From the NCBI RefSeq assembly GCF_026151205.1, contig NC_087078.1:17253118-17317117 (forward strand): a DNA stretch of 64,000 nt, in the 5' to 3' direction. Under the pieces are notes generated by a model. That model was not told the DNA's origin, did no database searches, and saw only the letters and a program-made list of their open reading frames with translations. Position numbers and translations under genes: made by a program. Origin of the DNA: Bolinopsis microptera. Its lineage: Eukaryota > Ctenophora > Tentaculata > Lobata > Bolinopsidae. Positions 13,201 to 22,765 of the stretch are shown in pieces. Position 1 is the first letter of the stretch; the number at the start of each line of letters is the position of its first letter.

Positions 13201-14313
13201 CAAAGCTGCAATCGTGTCCTTGGTTTCCTTTAACGACTGCTGAACTTCGTTTATTTCGTTTAGATTTGCTTGTCTGGCTTCATTTACAGCTCCTGTAAAT
13301 ATTAATTGTTATCAATATAATTATAATTACTTTGGTAATGAAAGACAGCACCATGATCAGAAACACATTATGAGTATTGAGTACATATATTTCAAAATAT
13401 CATAGTCTAGATAGATATCTATCTAGTCCCCTGCTACACGGCATGTAAACAGGGATTGGCTAGTTAGAGGCGGTCCGTGTAGGCCTTACACTGTGCTTTT
13501 AGCAATACTCATAGATATTGTGTTGATAAGTTAATTTAGAATTCACAAATTCAAAAAGGCTATTACTTTGAATTTCTTTTTCTGTCTCTAACGGTACATT
13601 AAGTAATTTATGGCGAAGGACACTAGCTTTAATTGTCTCAGCCTCCAGGGCATCATGAAGACGTTGTCTCTCCCCATCCTGAAAAATTTGGTCACGCTAA
13701 TAATGGTAAAAATCATTCTTTTTTTCAAGAAAATCTTTGAAAGTTCAAAATGAGAAACTTGAACATAATCTATCCAGCAAGAATGACACCAACTGAATGA
13801 ATCAGATATTCAGTATTCACCTTTTAATTTACTTACCAAATCTAAGAGAGCCTGAACAACTACAACTACTCCTTTTGAATCCGAGGCTTGACATTCTTTT
13901 TCTTCTAATAGGAACTGAGCTGAAATAAAAATAAGTTCATGTCATCCGACTGGTGATTCAGCATTACACTACTGCATCTCAAACCTAATAACAATGTAAT
14001 GTCATCCCCACTTCTATAACTTTATGTAGTACAGTGTTTTCGACATTTGCTTTAACATGTGCAAGGAAACTCTATCCTGCTAAATTAAGTATAACAAAGC
14101 AATCAGTTGTGTGCTGACAAACAATTGTGGGAATGTGTTATTCATTACATACAAAATACTTGTTAGCATTGATATTTTAAAAGTTGTGGAACTTTGAGAA
14201 TAACAATTTTCAATAAAATCAGTCAACTTACAAACAGTTCGGAGATGCTGACAAGCATTTTCAACAATTCTGGAGTCAATCGGAGTGACAGCAGTCTGTA
14301 TTTGACACGCCAT
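1212..14313 (-). CDS. CCDC175: CCDC175-like long coiled-coil protein (3' partial)
   Basis: Minus-strand gene read from splice signals and matching phases. Coding exons, 5' to 3': 14313-14232, 13919-13837, 13678-13567, 13292-13157, 13009-12932, 12802-12748, 12602-12384, 12289-12180, 11953-11852, 11215-11106, 10216-10135, 9959-9887, 9680-9617, 8825-8678, 8466-8296, 6074-5943, 4738-4600, 2349-2270, 2050-1858, 1691-1586, 1363-1212. They give about 809 residues, nearly all heptad-like and rich in Glu, Lys, Gln and Leu, with no membrane segment. From memory, residues 1-140 resemble human CCDC175 (793 aa): a VENACQHLRTV-type start, then a conserved EARQANLNEINE block in exon 4. CCDC175 has no established biochemical role; a cilia or sperm link is only suspected. 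The 3' end was not found in positions 1-1211. The exon 8 to exon 9 phase does not fit (phase 2 into phase 0), so one boundary is wrong or a microexon was missed. Confidence 0.75.
2388..2440. repeat. short tandem repeat (AAGAACGTTTAT-type)
   Basis: About four imperfect 12-base copies lie in an intron of the coiled-coil gene, just upstream (in gene orientation) of the 2349-2270 exon. Confidence 0.6.
2450..3640. other. intronic sequence with E-box-bearing tandem repeat
   Basis: AT-rich intron of the coiled-coil gene with no coding exon found. At 3188-3262 a run of about four 15-19-base copies (GTGTAGTTTATGCAC type) places CACGTG or near-CACGTG motifs at regular spacing. Confidence 0.5.
3640..4140. 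repeat. dispersed repeat, copy 1
   Basis: Two blocks here recur at 18520-18850. One is a 'gaaaccttgca(t/g)tcatt ... ctgcagacacag' block (about 3793-3830). The other is a 'gctgctttgct(g/a)gaggaatgacag' block (about 4072-4096) followed by 'tctcctct'. The shared order and orientation indicate copies of one interspersed element. No coding capacity is seen. Confidence 0.5.
4436..4575. repeat. AT-rich tandem repeat (TTAAGTTATTTAAG type)
   Basis: Continuous degenerate copies of a 10-14-base AT-rich unit within an intron, ending about 25 bases from the splice donor of the 4738-4600 exon. Confidence 0.75.
4800..5940. other. intron without recognised features
   Basis: Intron between the 6074-5943 and 4738-4600 exons. 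Two minus-strand open stretches (5225-5010 and 5717-5481) have no splice context or family resemblance and are treated as chance. Confidence 0.5.
6950..7049 (+). mobile_element. LINE C-terminal tail fragment
   Basis: An open plus-strand stretch ends at a stop at 7047-7049 and reads SVEFLQSFKAFLKTFLF near its end. This is the 'xFKxxLKTFLF' pattern common at the C terminus of jockey/CR1-type LINE ORF2. It is short and isolated, so the call rests on pattern only. Confidence 0.35.
7444..7890 (+). CDS. secreted ShK-domain (ShKT) peptide precursor, two exons
   Basis: Exon 1 (7444-7522) starts at the first of two adjacent ATGs and encodes a clear signal peptide of about 22 residues with a VVVLCALTVLL hydrophobic core. 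It ends in phase 1 at GTATTT. Exon 2 (7715-7890) follows a CTCTTCAG acceptor in matching phase and ends at TAG. The precursor is 84 residues. A short acidic/basic propeptide ends in a Lys-Arg pair (SKR), a likely processing site. The mature part has six cysteines spaced C-x8-C-x8-C-x16-C-x3-C-x2-C, the ShKT framework with its CxxxCxxC ending. ShKT domains occur in cnidarian potassium-channel toxins and in many non-toxic secreted proteins. The Lys-Tyr pair central to channel block in sea-anemone ShK is not seen after the third cysteine, so channel activity should not be assumed. The gene lies inside an intron of the coiled-coil gene, on the opposite strand. Confidence 0.8.
8134..8139 (+). promoter_or_regulatory. 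candidate polyadenylation signal of the ShK gene
   Basis: AATAAA lies about 245 bases after the ShK stop codon and before the next host-gene exon, which suits a 3' end inside the host intron. Confidence 0.4.
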
Positions 14314-14855
14314 CTACTAGCATAACTTCCTAATAGCTATTAAACCATTTCATGTCTTCCATTTGCCCTTGCTGCAACAGGTAATTGAGTCACTACTTTC
14401 TTCACTCAATTTAGTGCGCAGTGGGCCAATGAATTGAATTGAATAGTCCCTACAACCATAAATGAGTATAGAAAGATGGATGCAGACTCCAGGTGTCTCG
14501 GTCTGCCTAATGATTTACTGCAGCTATTTTCTTCCCCCGAATGTAATGTGGGCTTAACAATTCAGAATAAAACAAATATTCAGAATAAAACAAATATTAT
14601 ATTCAAATCTCTTTATTCAACAATATTAAATCATTATAGAACCTAATTTGTGGCTTGATCGTTATGTTAGGGCTATTCTGTTAGCTGATGCTGACAGGCA
14701 CCGCATGCGGCAGAGACTTAGGACCATTAAGCTGGAGGCTTACAATGACCCTTTTTGAACCCCATGGCAGTGCTAGTTTTATTATGGTACAGATTGTAAA
14801 TCGAAGTTATGAAAACGATCAATTAACATACATAATATGAACAATTGATGCCCTG
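14314..14855. other. 5' flank of the coiled-coil gene
   Basis: Upstream region of the minus-strand gene. No TATA box or recognisable element was identified. A short direct duplication (CAGAATAAAACAAATATT) occurs at about 14563-14598. Confidence 0.4.
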
Positions 14856-14950
14856 ATTTACAGCGTGCCCCCAATTTACTGCAAACCAAGATTCACTGCA
14901 AATGTTTCCTTTCCCCAAACTCTACTGTAAATCAGGATTATACTGTACTA
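14856..14950. mobile_element. small MITE with CTGATTTACAG-type inverted ends
   Basis: CTGATTTACAG at about 14856 is mirrored by CTGTAAATCAG at about 14923-14937, next to TACTGTA. Related blocks with 'ctgtaaa' and 'aaacatccgcggtaaatcgg' recur at 53390-53550 and 54414-54522, so this is a small non-autonomous family. Confidence 0.5.
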
Positions 14951-14989
14951 TGGTCTGTATGGCATAGTAAACAAGTTTTTTTTCGTTTT

Positions 14990-15128
14990 TTTTTTTAAAA
15001 AAAAGGGGGGACCCCCAACCCATGTAGCTGAGACACCTCACAGCAAGTAGACCAAAGTGGCTCTTGCTTGTGAAAGGTGCGTCAACTACCCGCCGAAGCG
15101 GTGGGTTGGGAGTCCCCCCTGGGATCAT
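14990..15128 (-). repeat. foldback sequence with long stem and poly-T end
   Basis: GGGGGGACCCCCAACCCATG at about 15004 is mirrored by GGGTTGGGAGTCCCCCCT at about 15104-15121, giving a stem of about 18 pairs around a roughly 80-base loop. Read on the minus strand, the stem is followed by a long T run, as at the end of a pol III transcript. No A or B box was recognised. It may be an RNA gene or a retrotransposed RNA-derived element. Confidence 0.45.
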
Positions 15129-15129
15129 T

Positions 15130-16040
15130 TCGTCCGTAAAATTATATACAACATAAAATAGTACAGTAAAATATCAAAATTTACATAAACAAATCTAGAG
15201 ACCTCAAAGCTCGTCTTCTGGGGGATGAGGTTGAAGGAGATGTCATGCAGTTCAAGATGCTGGGCCGTTGATCTTCCTCTGATTCCTCTTAGTGCAATGA
15301 GTGTACTTCTTAACAGATCAAATCTGAATCGTGTTCTGATATGATTTTTGACTTGGCTCTTGGCTTCTTTTTTTATGGTCAGCTATCATCTCAGAGACAC
15401 GATCTACAGTAAACAAGTTTTGTAAATTAGCATTGACTAATCCTTGGAATTGGGAGGCAATGTTACTTTCGGCAGGCTGCTTAATGTGTCCTTAGATAGT
15501 GGTATGGCATATAAGTTTGTGATTTTTAGTGGTGGAGATAAGGTAATATGTGTCACGGCTCTCCTCTCGACATATGTCCCCCTGGGTTGACTGTCTTCAA
15601 GTCACAGACATTAGCTCTGTATGTTGAGGAACACGTAGCAGGGAATCTCACCTTTCCGTAAAATGATTGGACTGCCCTTGTTATTGCAGAGCTGCCGGAC
15701 AGAAAGCCCAATTCAAGATGATACAAAATATCAATATTTGATAACTTAGTATACAATAGACTGCAACTGGAGATAAAATTATGTAATCTTGATCCTAGCG
15801 GAGGCTAACTGCTTTCATCAACGATAAACTAGTTTTATGAGCAGTGAAACCTGACTTTACCAAGATTGTAGGAAGAAGGGAAATTACTGTGGTAATTTAT
15901 GATTTCATACTCATATACATCTGTTGAAAGTTTACCTGAGCGTTCTACTTGACGTGATTGACGCTTGTTTCACTGCATGGCAAGCGCGAGGGCTCTGGTT
16001 AGAGCAAATTTATAGTATAAAGGTGTACTAACAGACTCAT
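15130..16040. other. no recognised gene
   Basis: Non-coding sequence between the foldback repeat and the LINE fragment. Several short open stretches on both strands lack splice sites and family features. Confidence 0.4.
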
Positions 16041-16042
16041 AG

Positions 16043-16877
16043 TTTGGATTTAGAAAAGGCCATTCTACCACCCATGCTATACACAAATCTATAGACTCCG
16101 TTACTAAGTCTCTGGCAAGCAATAAACATGTCCTAGGGATATTCATTGACTTGAGCAAAGCCTTCAACACCCTTGATCACAATATTCTTTTATGCAAATT
16201 AAATTCCTATGGTATTAGGGGCACAGCACTTACCTTACTTAAAAGCTATTTGACTAACAGAAAGCAGTATGTTATGTATAACGATGTACCATCAGAAACA
16301 ATGGACGTAAAATTTGGAGTACCACAAGGGTCAATTCTAGGACCGTTACTCTTCCTACTGTATATGAACGATATAGTAAACTGCTTTTCAGACAGTGAGG
16401 TGAGATTTGTACTTTATGCTGATGACACTAATATCTTCATATCAGGACCATCTAGAGAAGCAACATATTAAAAAGCCAACTTAGTACTTAAACATGTCTC
16501 GATTTACATGAAATGTAATCTACTTCATATCAACATGTCCAAATGCTGCTACATACATTTTAAACCTGCCTCTTAATATAATGACACCTGTGCACGGACT
16601 ATACCATTTGCTATCCTGCTAGATGAATCTAGATCAATATTCATCAATGGTAAGGTTATTACTAAAGTCAAGGATACCAAATTCTTAGGTGTTGTTATAA
16701 ATAGTAAGCTAAACTGGATTGCCCACATGCACTACATCCGTAAAAAACTGCGATCTATGACTGGTGCAATCTGCAGAATTCGGCACTCGATACCTTCTGA
16801 ACTATATTTGAAAATATATAATGTTCTCTTTGAATCACATCTCAGTTATAGTATACCTTACTCGGAATTATTATGAC
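16043..16877 (+). pseudogene. decayed LINE reverse transcriptase (CR1/jockey-like)
   Basis: One continuous frame covers RT motifs in order: FGFRKGHSTTHAI (about 16043), FIDLSKAFNTLDH (about 16142), VPQGSILGPLLFLLYMND (about 16319), the catalytic YADDTN (about 16416), an MKCNLLHINMSKC block (about 16510) and KFLGVVINSKLNW (about 16680). In-frame stops at 16469-16471 and near 16574 break it, and the endonuclease and N-terminal RT are absent. It is a dead, 5'-truncated copy, ending abruptly at a different repeat (16883). Confidence 0.85.
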
Positions 16878-16882
16878 CGGGA

Positions 16883-16975
16883 TAAAGTGGCGGGTTTAGG
16901 GTAATTTCGCCATATTTTTCCAGAACCACATTTTCACCGGTTGTTAATAAACCCGCCGTCTCAGCTTTTATAGTA
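16883..16975 (+). repeat. short foldback repeat, copy 1
   Basis: Starts GACCGGGATAAAGTGGCGGG and contains 'aatttcgccatatttttcc' and 'ggttgttaataaacccgcc'. GCGGGTTTA and TAAACCCGC form inverted ends. A diverged copy in the same orientation lies at 32445-32535. Confidence 0.6.
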
Positions 16976-17099
16976 GAGGCTCTTACGGGCAAAAATACGT
17001 GTATTCTGCTACGAGTTTAGAGACCTAACCACTAATTAGACACAATAGTATGATGTCTAAGGATCGATAATATGTTAAGAAGTATAAATTTGGCTTTAT

Positions 17100-17485
17100 T
17101 AGTCACGTGCTATACCAATGCGCGTTTTAAATTTTGACAGTCTATTACTGTAAGGCAAATACCCGGCTCAAGCTGTTCATAGGAATAAGATTATCGTGCG
17201 ATATTTGCGCTGTGGCCAAATTATATACCATCCGATAGGAAAAACGCCAAATCGGATGTCGCAAGAAAAGCGAAACCTAGCGCAGGTTCCTATAAAAAGT
17301 TATGACTAAATAACTGGTCAAAATAAATATTTACACCGCGCAGCAAATAAAACAAACGAATATCAAAATAACATGCGCGTCGCTATTATGTATCGCTAGG
17401 CGTTACTATGGTTATGGCGTTACTATGGTTATGACGTCACAAATGACTATATTTGGAAATGAGGGGAAGGCTCCTTTCTCGCAAC
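17100..17485. other. unassigned repeat-like sequence
   Basis: Non-coding. Contains a short direct duplication of 'gcgttactatggttatg' (about 17400-17433) and many CG dinucleotides. No gene is seen. Confidence 0.35.
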
Positions 17486-17740
17486 GGCGAGGTAGCGCAG
17501 TTGGTTAGAACACCAGCTTTGCAACCGCGAGGTTGCGAGTTCGAATCCCAGTGTCTGCCTGGTTGTGGGGTGAGCGTCGTTGACGTTCAGCTAAGGATCC
17601 TGAGTGGTCTATGCAGCCCCCCGGTATACTCAGCCGAATACTCGGGAAATCGGGTGTGAGGGTTAAATGAGGAGCTGCACATTGCAGCAGTCTCGGGCGA
17701 AGTAAGTATGGTACACAATACTTTAAGTTTAACAGTCACT
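17486..17740 (+). mobile_element. tRNA-derived SINE
   Basis: The head, 17486-17559, is tRNA-like. It has an A box TAGCGCAGTTGG (about 17493), a TTTGCAA anticodon-loop-like segment (anticodon TGC, Ala-like) and a B box GAGTTCGAATCCC (about 17537). The acceptor stem pairs only weakly, so it is not a working tRNA gene. A non-tRNA body of about 180 bases follows. Pol III transcription followed by LINE-driven retroposition is the usual mode of such elements. Confidence 0.75.
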
Positions 17741-18515
17741 GGCCAAAATAAATCCTTCGGCTTCCTGCAATTGGCTGGTTGCACGTGTGTAACAATGTAG
17801 CTGTTGGAATACTTCGAAGTAATATGTAAAGTGTCTTGATACAAAATTACTGTCATGTACTATATCATATATACTGTAGTCGATCAACTTAACCGACTAT
17901 ACCATATCAATTATCGTATGATTATTTGTACCATTAGTTCTGATTACCAATTCGCACTTGCAACTTGCTGGCCCAAAACTTATTCCTTGCCAAACTTTTA
18001 TTTTTTCGTATTGTTTGACATACAAATGGCCATATAATAAGAATCATTTGATTCAGCCAGTGTCATTGATAATGGTATTGGTATGTTTTATCTCTCTTTT
18101 CGTGAGATTATTGTTGAACTTGATCTCGTGGTACATGTCTTCACATACAACCACTATACCTACGGGGGCGTTTGCATGGTTTCAGCAAGCTCTTGGCTAT
18201 TTTACCAACCAGTACAATTCACAGACCAGCGCAATAAATTGTTTTAGACTATAATTAGAGTACTGCTCAAAGGTTACTATGAGTATGACATGCGATTATC
18301 AGTTCTACAAAATGTCTATTAATTAATAGTTAGATTGATAAAGTTCTTTAGATTTATTGAATAATCTCGGTCAAATTGAGTGGGTTCCTTGTTACAGCAA
18401 GACAAGAATTCAAACACATTTCATTCTATCAATAATTCATTTCAGTCATATTCAAGATTACAGTCGAAACATCCCATGAAATGCTTACTCTAAAATCTTT
18501 AAGTAAACGGTTGTC
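17740..18515. other. no recognised gene
   Basis: AT-rich non-coding DNA. The overlapping open stretches at 17855-18254 are hydrophobic by base composition and show no signal peptide, splice context or family match. Confidence 0.35.
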
Positions 18516-18519
18516 AACA

Positions 18520-18850
18520 TTGCAGTTCGTCTCCTGGCCATGTTCTAGAAACCTTGCAGTCATTCGATCTGCAGACACAGCTTGGCAGCGAATCCGTCGC
18601 TGTACGAAGATTCATCTGCAAGTGCAGGCCCAAAATTGTTGAATGCAATGCCCTAGCCTATAATATCTGAATTACACCATCTTAAACCAAAACTCGTCCA
18701 GTTCATGCTCTCTCTCTCTTCCTGATAACCTGTAACCACCCATCAGGGGCTACTCTTCTCAATTTAAACTGGCTGCTTTGCTAGAGGAATGACAGAGATC
18801 TCCTCTCCGTGGTCTGGGTGGTCACACGATGCACCAATTACGAAAGCGAT
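18520..18850. repeat. dispersed repeat, copy 2
   Basis: Shares the 'gaaaccttgcagtcattcgatctgc' and 'ggctgctttgctagaggaatg' blocks, in the same order and orientation, with 3640-4140. Confidence 0.5.
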
Positions 18851-19204
18851 GTCAGCTATTTTAAATAACCTAACAGTTAAGACTCGGTTTTGATATTATA
18901 ACTGTTTGCGTTACAGGGTTATGGAATATGGATATACAAATATTGTGTCAATGAAGATCACAAATAAAAGGTACAAAATACTTTCGGATGATGCAGATAA
19001 AATGGAATCATTACAGACCTGGCTGACTATCTAATTCTCTATTGTGTTCACAGTAGTTCAAGCCTAACATAATTGAAGATTCTAATAATTTAAGCATTGA
19101 TCGTTGAAACACAGTTCAACAATGATCAAATAACCTAGCAGTAAGGTTGAAATATAGTACAATCGAAAGTATAACTAAATACCAATATCATAAAACCGTT
19201 AATA

Positions 19205-20047
19205 TCAATAATCAAATGTCGAATTCATAGTGCAGCAAAAACAGCAGAGATAATCAATGACTTCGTACTCCTGGTTATTGTAGGCTTGCATGAAGGATTC
19301 CAGAAGGGAGTCGTACCTTATCCACTTGGCAGCTCTCTGGGGTGGAGGTCTTCTCATCAGCCTATCCGTGATCTTCTGGTCTGTTAGTCCTTGCTCTAGT
19401 TTGAGGGCTTCAAGGAATTTCCAGATGGTAGGATTTGAACACTGGACGAGGCTGCGGAAACCATTATGTCATCCTTCTGCAAGGTTCAAAGAGCGTGGGA
19501 GACCAGTTAGACAGCAATCGTACTGGTTCCAGGACAGGTGATCGAAGCGAGCAGGTCTGTTTGGTGTTCCCATCCACGTGGACTCAAAGTATAATGTAAA
19601 GACATCCATATCTGCGGAGAGGATAGGTCTAACTCTAAGGGTCTGCCATGCGTAGTGGACGTCACCAGGAGGGATGAAAGGTAGAGCTCCGATCCGTTGG
19701 AAGGCTTTCCGGATGTCGGATCCAACCACCTGATACTCCGGAACAAGGTCGGAGCGAGCGAAGTTCCTCCATAGAGCCTGTTTGAAGTGGAAGTAGCAGC
19801 CACGTAGAGTAGTCCCGGGCCAGACAGCAGTGACACTGTTCCGTAGCCCAGCTTCATAATCGCAAAGGGCGGTGTCTGGATGGAAAGGTCCAAAGCGATC
19901 CAGTTCTTCTAGTAGGTTTGTGTAGTGTTCTTGCCGCTTTCCAGGGAGAAGACCAAACGCCAGAGGAAGTCTGTAATTGTCTGGGGTGATTCCATGTACT
20001 GTCAGGAGTTGGGTGAATAGATTGGGTGCCACCTTTTTTTGTTTTGT
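19205..20047 (-). pseudogene. MULE transposase fragment with premature stop
   Basis: The minus-strand frame has the MULE (Mutator-like) transposase core: APNLFTQLLTVHG, LAFGLLPGKRQEHY, then CDYEAGLRNSV and GCYFHFKQALWR, which match the DxE...GCxFHxxQ signature of the DDE domain's second half. A TGA at 19471-19469 stands where the family normally has Trp in the E-G-W-H-N motif; the frame then continues openly for 87 codons to a TGA at 19207-19205. The N-terminal catalytic Asp block and zinc finger are not seen in frame. A run of seven A just upstream (about 20034-20040) marks a frame change from an open lysine-rich stretch. It is an inactive, partial copy. Confidence 0.8.
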
Positions 20048-20171
20048 GTTGCTGCGCTGAGAGGTGTTTATGTTGGTCGGCAGCTTTCTGCTTCAATTCT
20101 GCTCTGAACTCTGCTTTCTTAGCTAGAATTTCTTTAGCTAGGCAAATTTTGTCTTTCGCACGTACGTCTCC
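20033..20171 (-). other. exon-like Lys/Ala-rich segment upstream of MULE fragment
   Basis: A good acceptor (TTTTCCTCAG) at about 20172 opens a frame with a KAEFRAELKQKAADQHKH-type helical sequence that runs out of frame into the MULE sequence at an A7 run. It may be part of the original MULE gene, separated by a frameshift, or an unrelated host exon. Confidence 0.3.
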
Positions 20172-20370
20172 TGAGGAAAATAATTATTATTAATAGTCAA
20201 ACATGAATCATAACACATAGAGGGGGGTTTGGTCGTTGATTACGTTATCAACATTTTCTTTTTTACCCTCTAGAATAATAACAATTTGACAATATTTTAA
20301 TTCAAATTCCACTCAATTTCACTCTGATAGTGATAAAATTTAGAAATTGATCGAATATCCGGCTATAATA

Positions 20371-21048
20371 CAGCAGGGTGTCATAATTATTGGCGTGTAG
20401 ACAATTTTGCGTAGAATTTTAGCCCACCCAAGCTTTTAGAAACGATCATTACTTGACTTCTGAGTGTCAGTTTCCTATGGAGTCTTGATCATTCAAGAAA
20501 TAATCCTTCATACTACAGTTTAGTCTAAAAATGAAGTCCGAAAGAAGTTAAATTTTGTCGATAATCACGACGAAAGAGAAAAATTTGGATTACTGGACTT
20601 AAAGCCTTCGGCTGCTTACCCTAAATTCCGGGATGAGTCCGCCTGACTATATTTTATTGCGTCAGTTAGAGGAGAAAGAGAGCTTTTATAAAATCTATAG
20701 TTTTCTATATGTTTCGCTATCGCCTGAAGAGCTGTGCACTTTAGTCTAAAGAATAATTTCAGAAAAAATTCACCGAAAAAAAATTGCACATAAAATCTCT
20801 TACTTCTTCGAAAATCTAACCAAGTATGGAATCGACCCTTTAAATAACGGCCTAAATTATGGGTTTTGAGGTACATCAACACAAAATTCTGAAATCAAGA
20901 AAAAGTTCAGACGATTATCTACAGACCAGTTTTTGAATTTTAAAATTTAGATATTCAGAAGTAAAGTTATGACCCGGCGAAAAATATTGATTTCATCATA
21001 AAATACACATAAAATTTCAAACACGCCAATAATTCTGACACCCTGCAG
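20371..21048. mobile_element. 678-bp TA-flanked TIR element (mariner-type, non-autonomous)
   Basis: The terminal inverted repeats match at about 26 of 28 positions (20371-20398 against 21048-21021). They share GCAGGGTGTCA and AATTATTGGCGTGT. The element is flanked by TA on both sides (20369-20370 and 21049-21050), the target duplication of Tc1/mariner-type elements. No transposase was recognised inside. A longer flanking pair, ATATCCGGC (about 20355) and GCCGGATAT (about 21072), is also inverted, so it may sit inside an older palindrome. Confidence 0.75.
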
Positions 21049-21289
21049 TAGTAAGTAGTTTAGAAGTTGCTTGGCCGGATATCATAACAATGATTTCGGC
21101 TCATAATCATAGCATGATCAGGGTAGCATGAAACGTAGAAAAAGTGTTTTCTAGGAAAATAGCCATGATTACGTACTTTTGCTGTCAGGAGGGCCGGGGG
21201 GGTTGGGTCTTGATAACGGTTGATTACGGAAGGGGGGAGGCCAGGGGGGTAAAATTTGTAAATGCGCGTATTACTGCGCGGCGCTAAAA

Positions 21290-22585
21290 ATTATTCAAAA
21301 ATGTTGACACTTAGGGGTTTTATCAGTATAAACAGATCGCGCCAGGGGCAGCCAGAAGATGAATCCGAGATTTTGGAAACATTTGAGACAACTTCTGATA
21401 CATGTTTTTCGGCTGTATATGTCCGTGAACTGAGTGGGATTTGCCCTGGTATGATAGAGGGGCATGTGTACTAACATTTTCAGCCTCCTGGGAAATATTC
21501 CCTGATTCATGGAATGAATGAAATGAACATAAAATGAACATTTTCTTTTCACTCGCCTGAATTAAACTAAAACCGATTGGAATCGATCGGTATTGATACC
21601 AGGAGTGTCCCTGAGAAGTTTGGTGTGCCTAGCATGTTCAGAAAGGGCTCTGGGGCAATGTTTCCATTTTGGTTTCAGAGTAGTTGAGATAGTGGAAACA
21701 TTTGAGACAAATTTGGAAACATGCTTTTACAGCCGTATTTATGCTTGTACTGACTTGGAATCTATCTGGTATGGTAGAGGGACACATGTACTAACATTTC
21801 CAGCCACTTAGAAGTGCAAAATACTCCCCTGGTTCATGGAATGAACGAAATGAACACAAAATGAACATTTTCCTAGAATTGCCTAAAATCAGCTGAAACC
21901 GATTGGTATCGGTTGGTAATGATACCACAAGTGTCCCTAAGAAGTTTGGTTAGCCTAACACGTTCTGCAATGGCTCTGGGGCAATGTTTCCATTTTGGTT
22001 TCAGAGTAGTTGAGATCGTGGAAACATTTGAGACAAATTTGGAAACATGCTTTTGCAGCCGTATTTATGCTTGAACTGACTTGAAATCTATCTGGTATGG
22101 TAGAGGGACACGTGTACTAACATTTCCAGCCACTTAGAAGTGTAAAATACTCCCCTGGTTCATGGAATGAACGAAATGAACACAAAATGAACATTTCCCT
22201 AGAATCCCCTGAATTGGGCTAAAACCGATTGGAATCGATCGGTATTGATACCAGGAGTGTCCCTGAGAAGTTTGGTGTGATAATCATGTTCAGAAAGGGC
22301 TCTGGGGCAATGTTTCCATTTTGGTTTCAGAGTAGTTGAGATCGTGGAAACATTTGAGACAAAAGTGTGACAAGGCTTTTACAGCCGTATTTATGGTTGT
22401 ACTGACTTGGAATCTATCTGGTATGGTAGAGGGACACGTGTACTAACATTTCCAGCCACTTAGAAGTGCAAAATACTCCCCTGGTTTATGGAATGAACGA
22501 AATGAACACAAAATGAACATTTTCCTAGAATCCCCTGAATTGGGCTAAAACCGATTGGAATCGATCGGTATTGATACCAGGAGTG
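21290..22585 (+). repeat. 326-bp tandem repeat array, left arm of foldback complex
   Basis: Four copies, the first diverged and partial. The marker AACCGATTGG recurs at 21571, 21897, 22223 and 22549, exactly 326 bases apart each time. Each unit carries 'ggaatgaacgaaatgaaca', a GATACC block, 'tctggggcaatgtttccat' and 'tctatctggtatggtagag'. The same units occur inverted at 23548-24040. Confidence 0.9.
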
Positions 22586-22765
22586 TCCCATAAGAACACG
22601 AACATCGGCTCTCATTAGTACCACATGCCATGAGAACACGAACATCGGCTCTCATTAATACCACATGCCATGAGAACACGAACATCGGCTCTCATTAATA
22701 CCACATGCCATGAGAACACGAACATCGGCTCTCATTAATATCACATGCCATAAGAACACGAATAA
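22586..22765 (+). repeat. 40-bp tandem repeat
   Basis: Four near-identical 40-base units (start GAGAACACGAACATCGGCTC) plus a diverged fifth lie immediately after the left 326-bp array. Confidence 0.9.

Noticed and set aside
17486-17559. Functional tRNA-Ala gene
   Set aside because: A and B boxes are good but the acceptor stem does not pair, and a SINE body follows directly.
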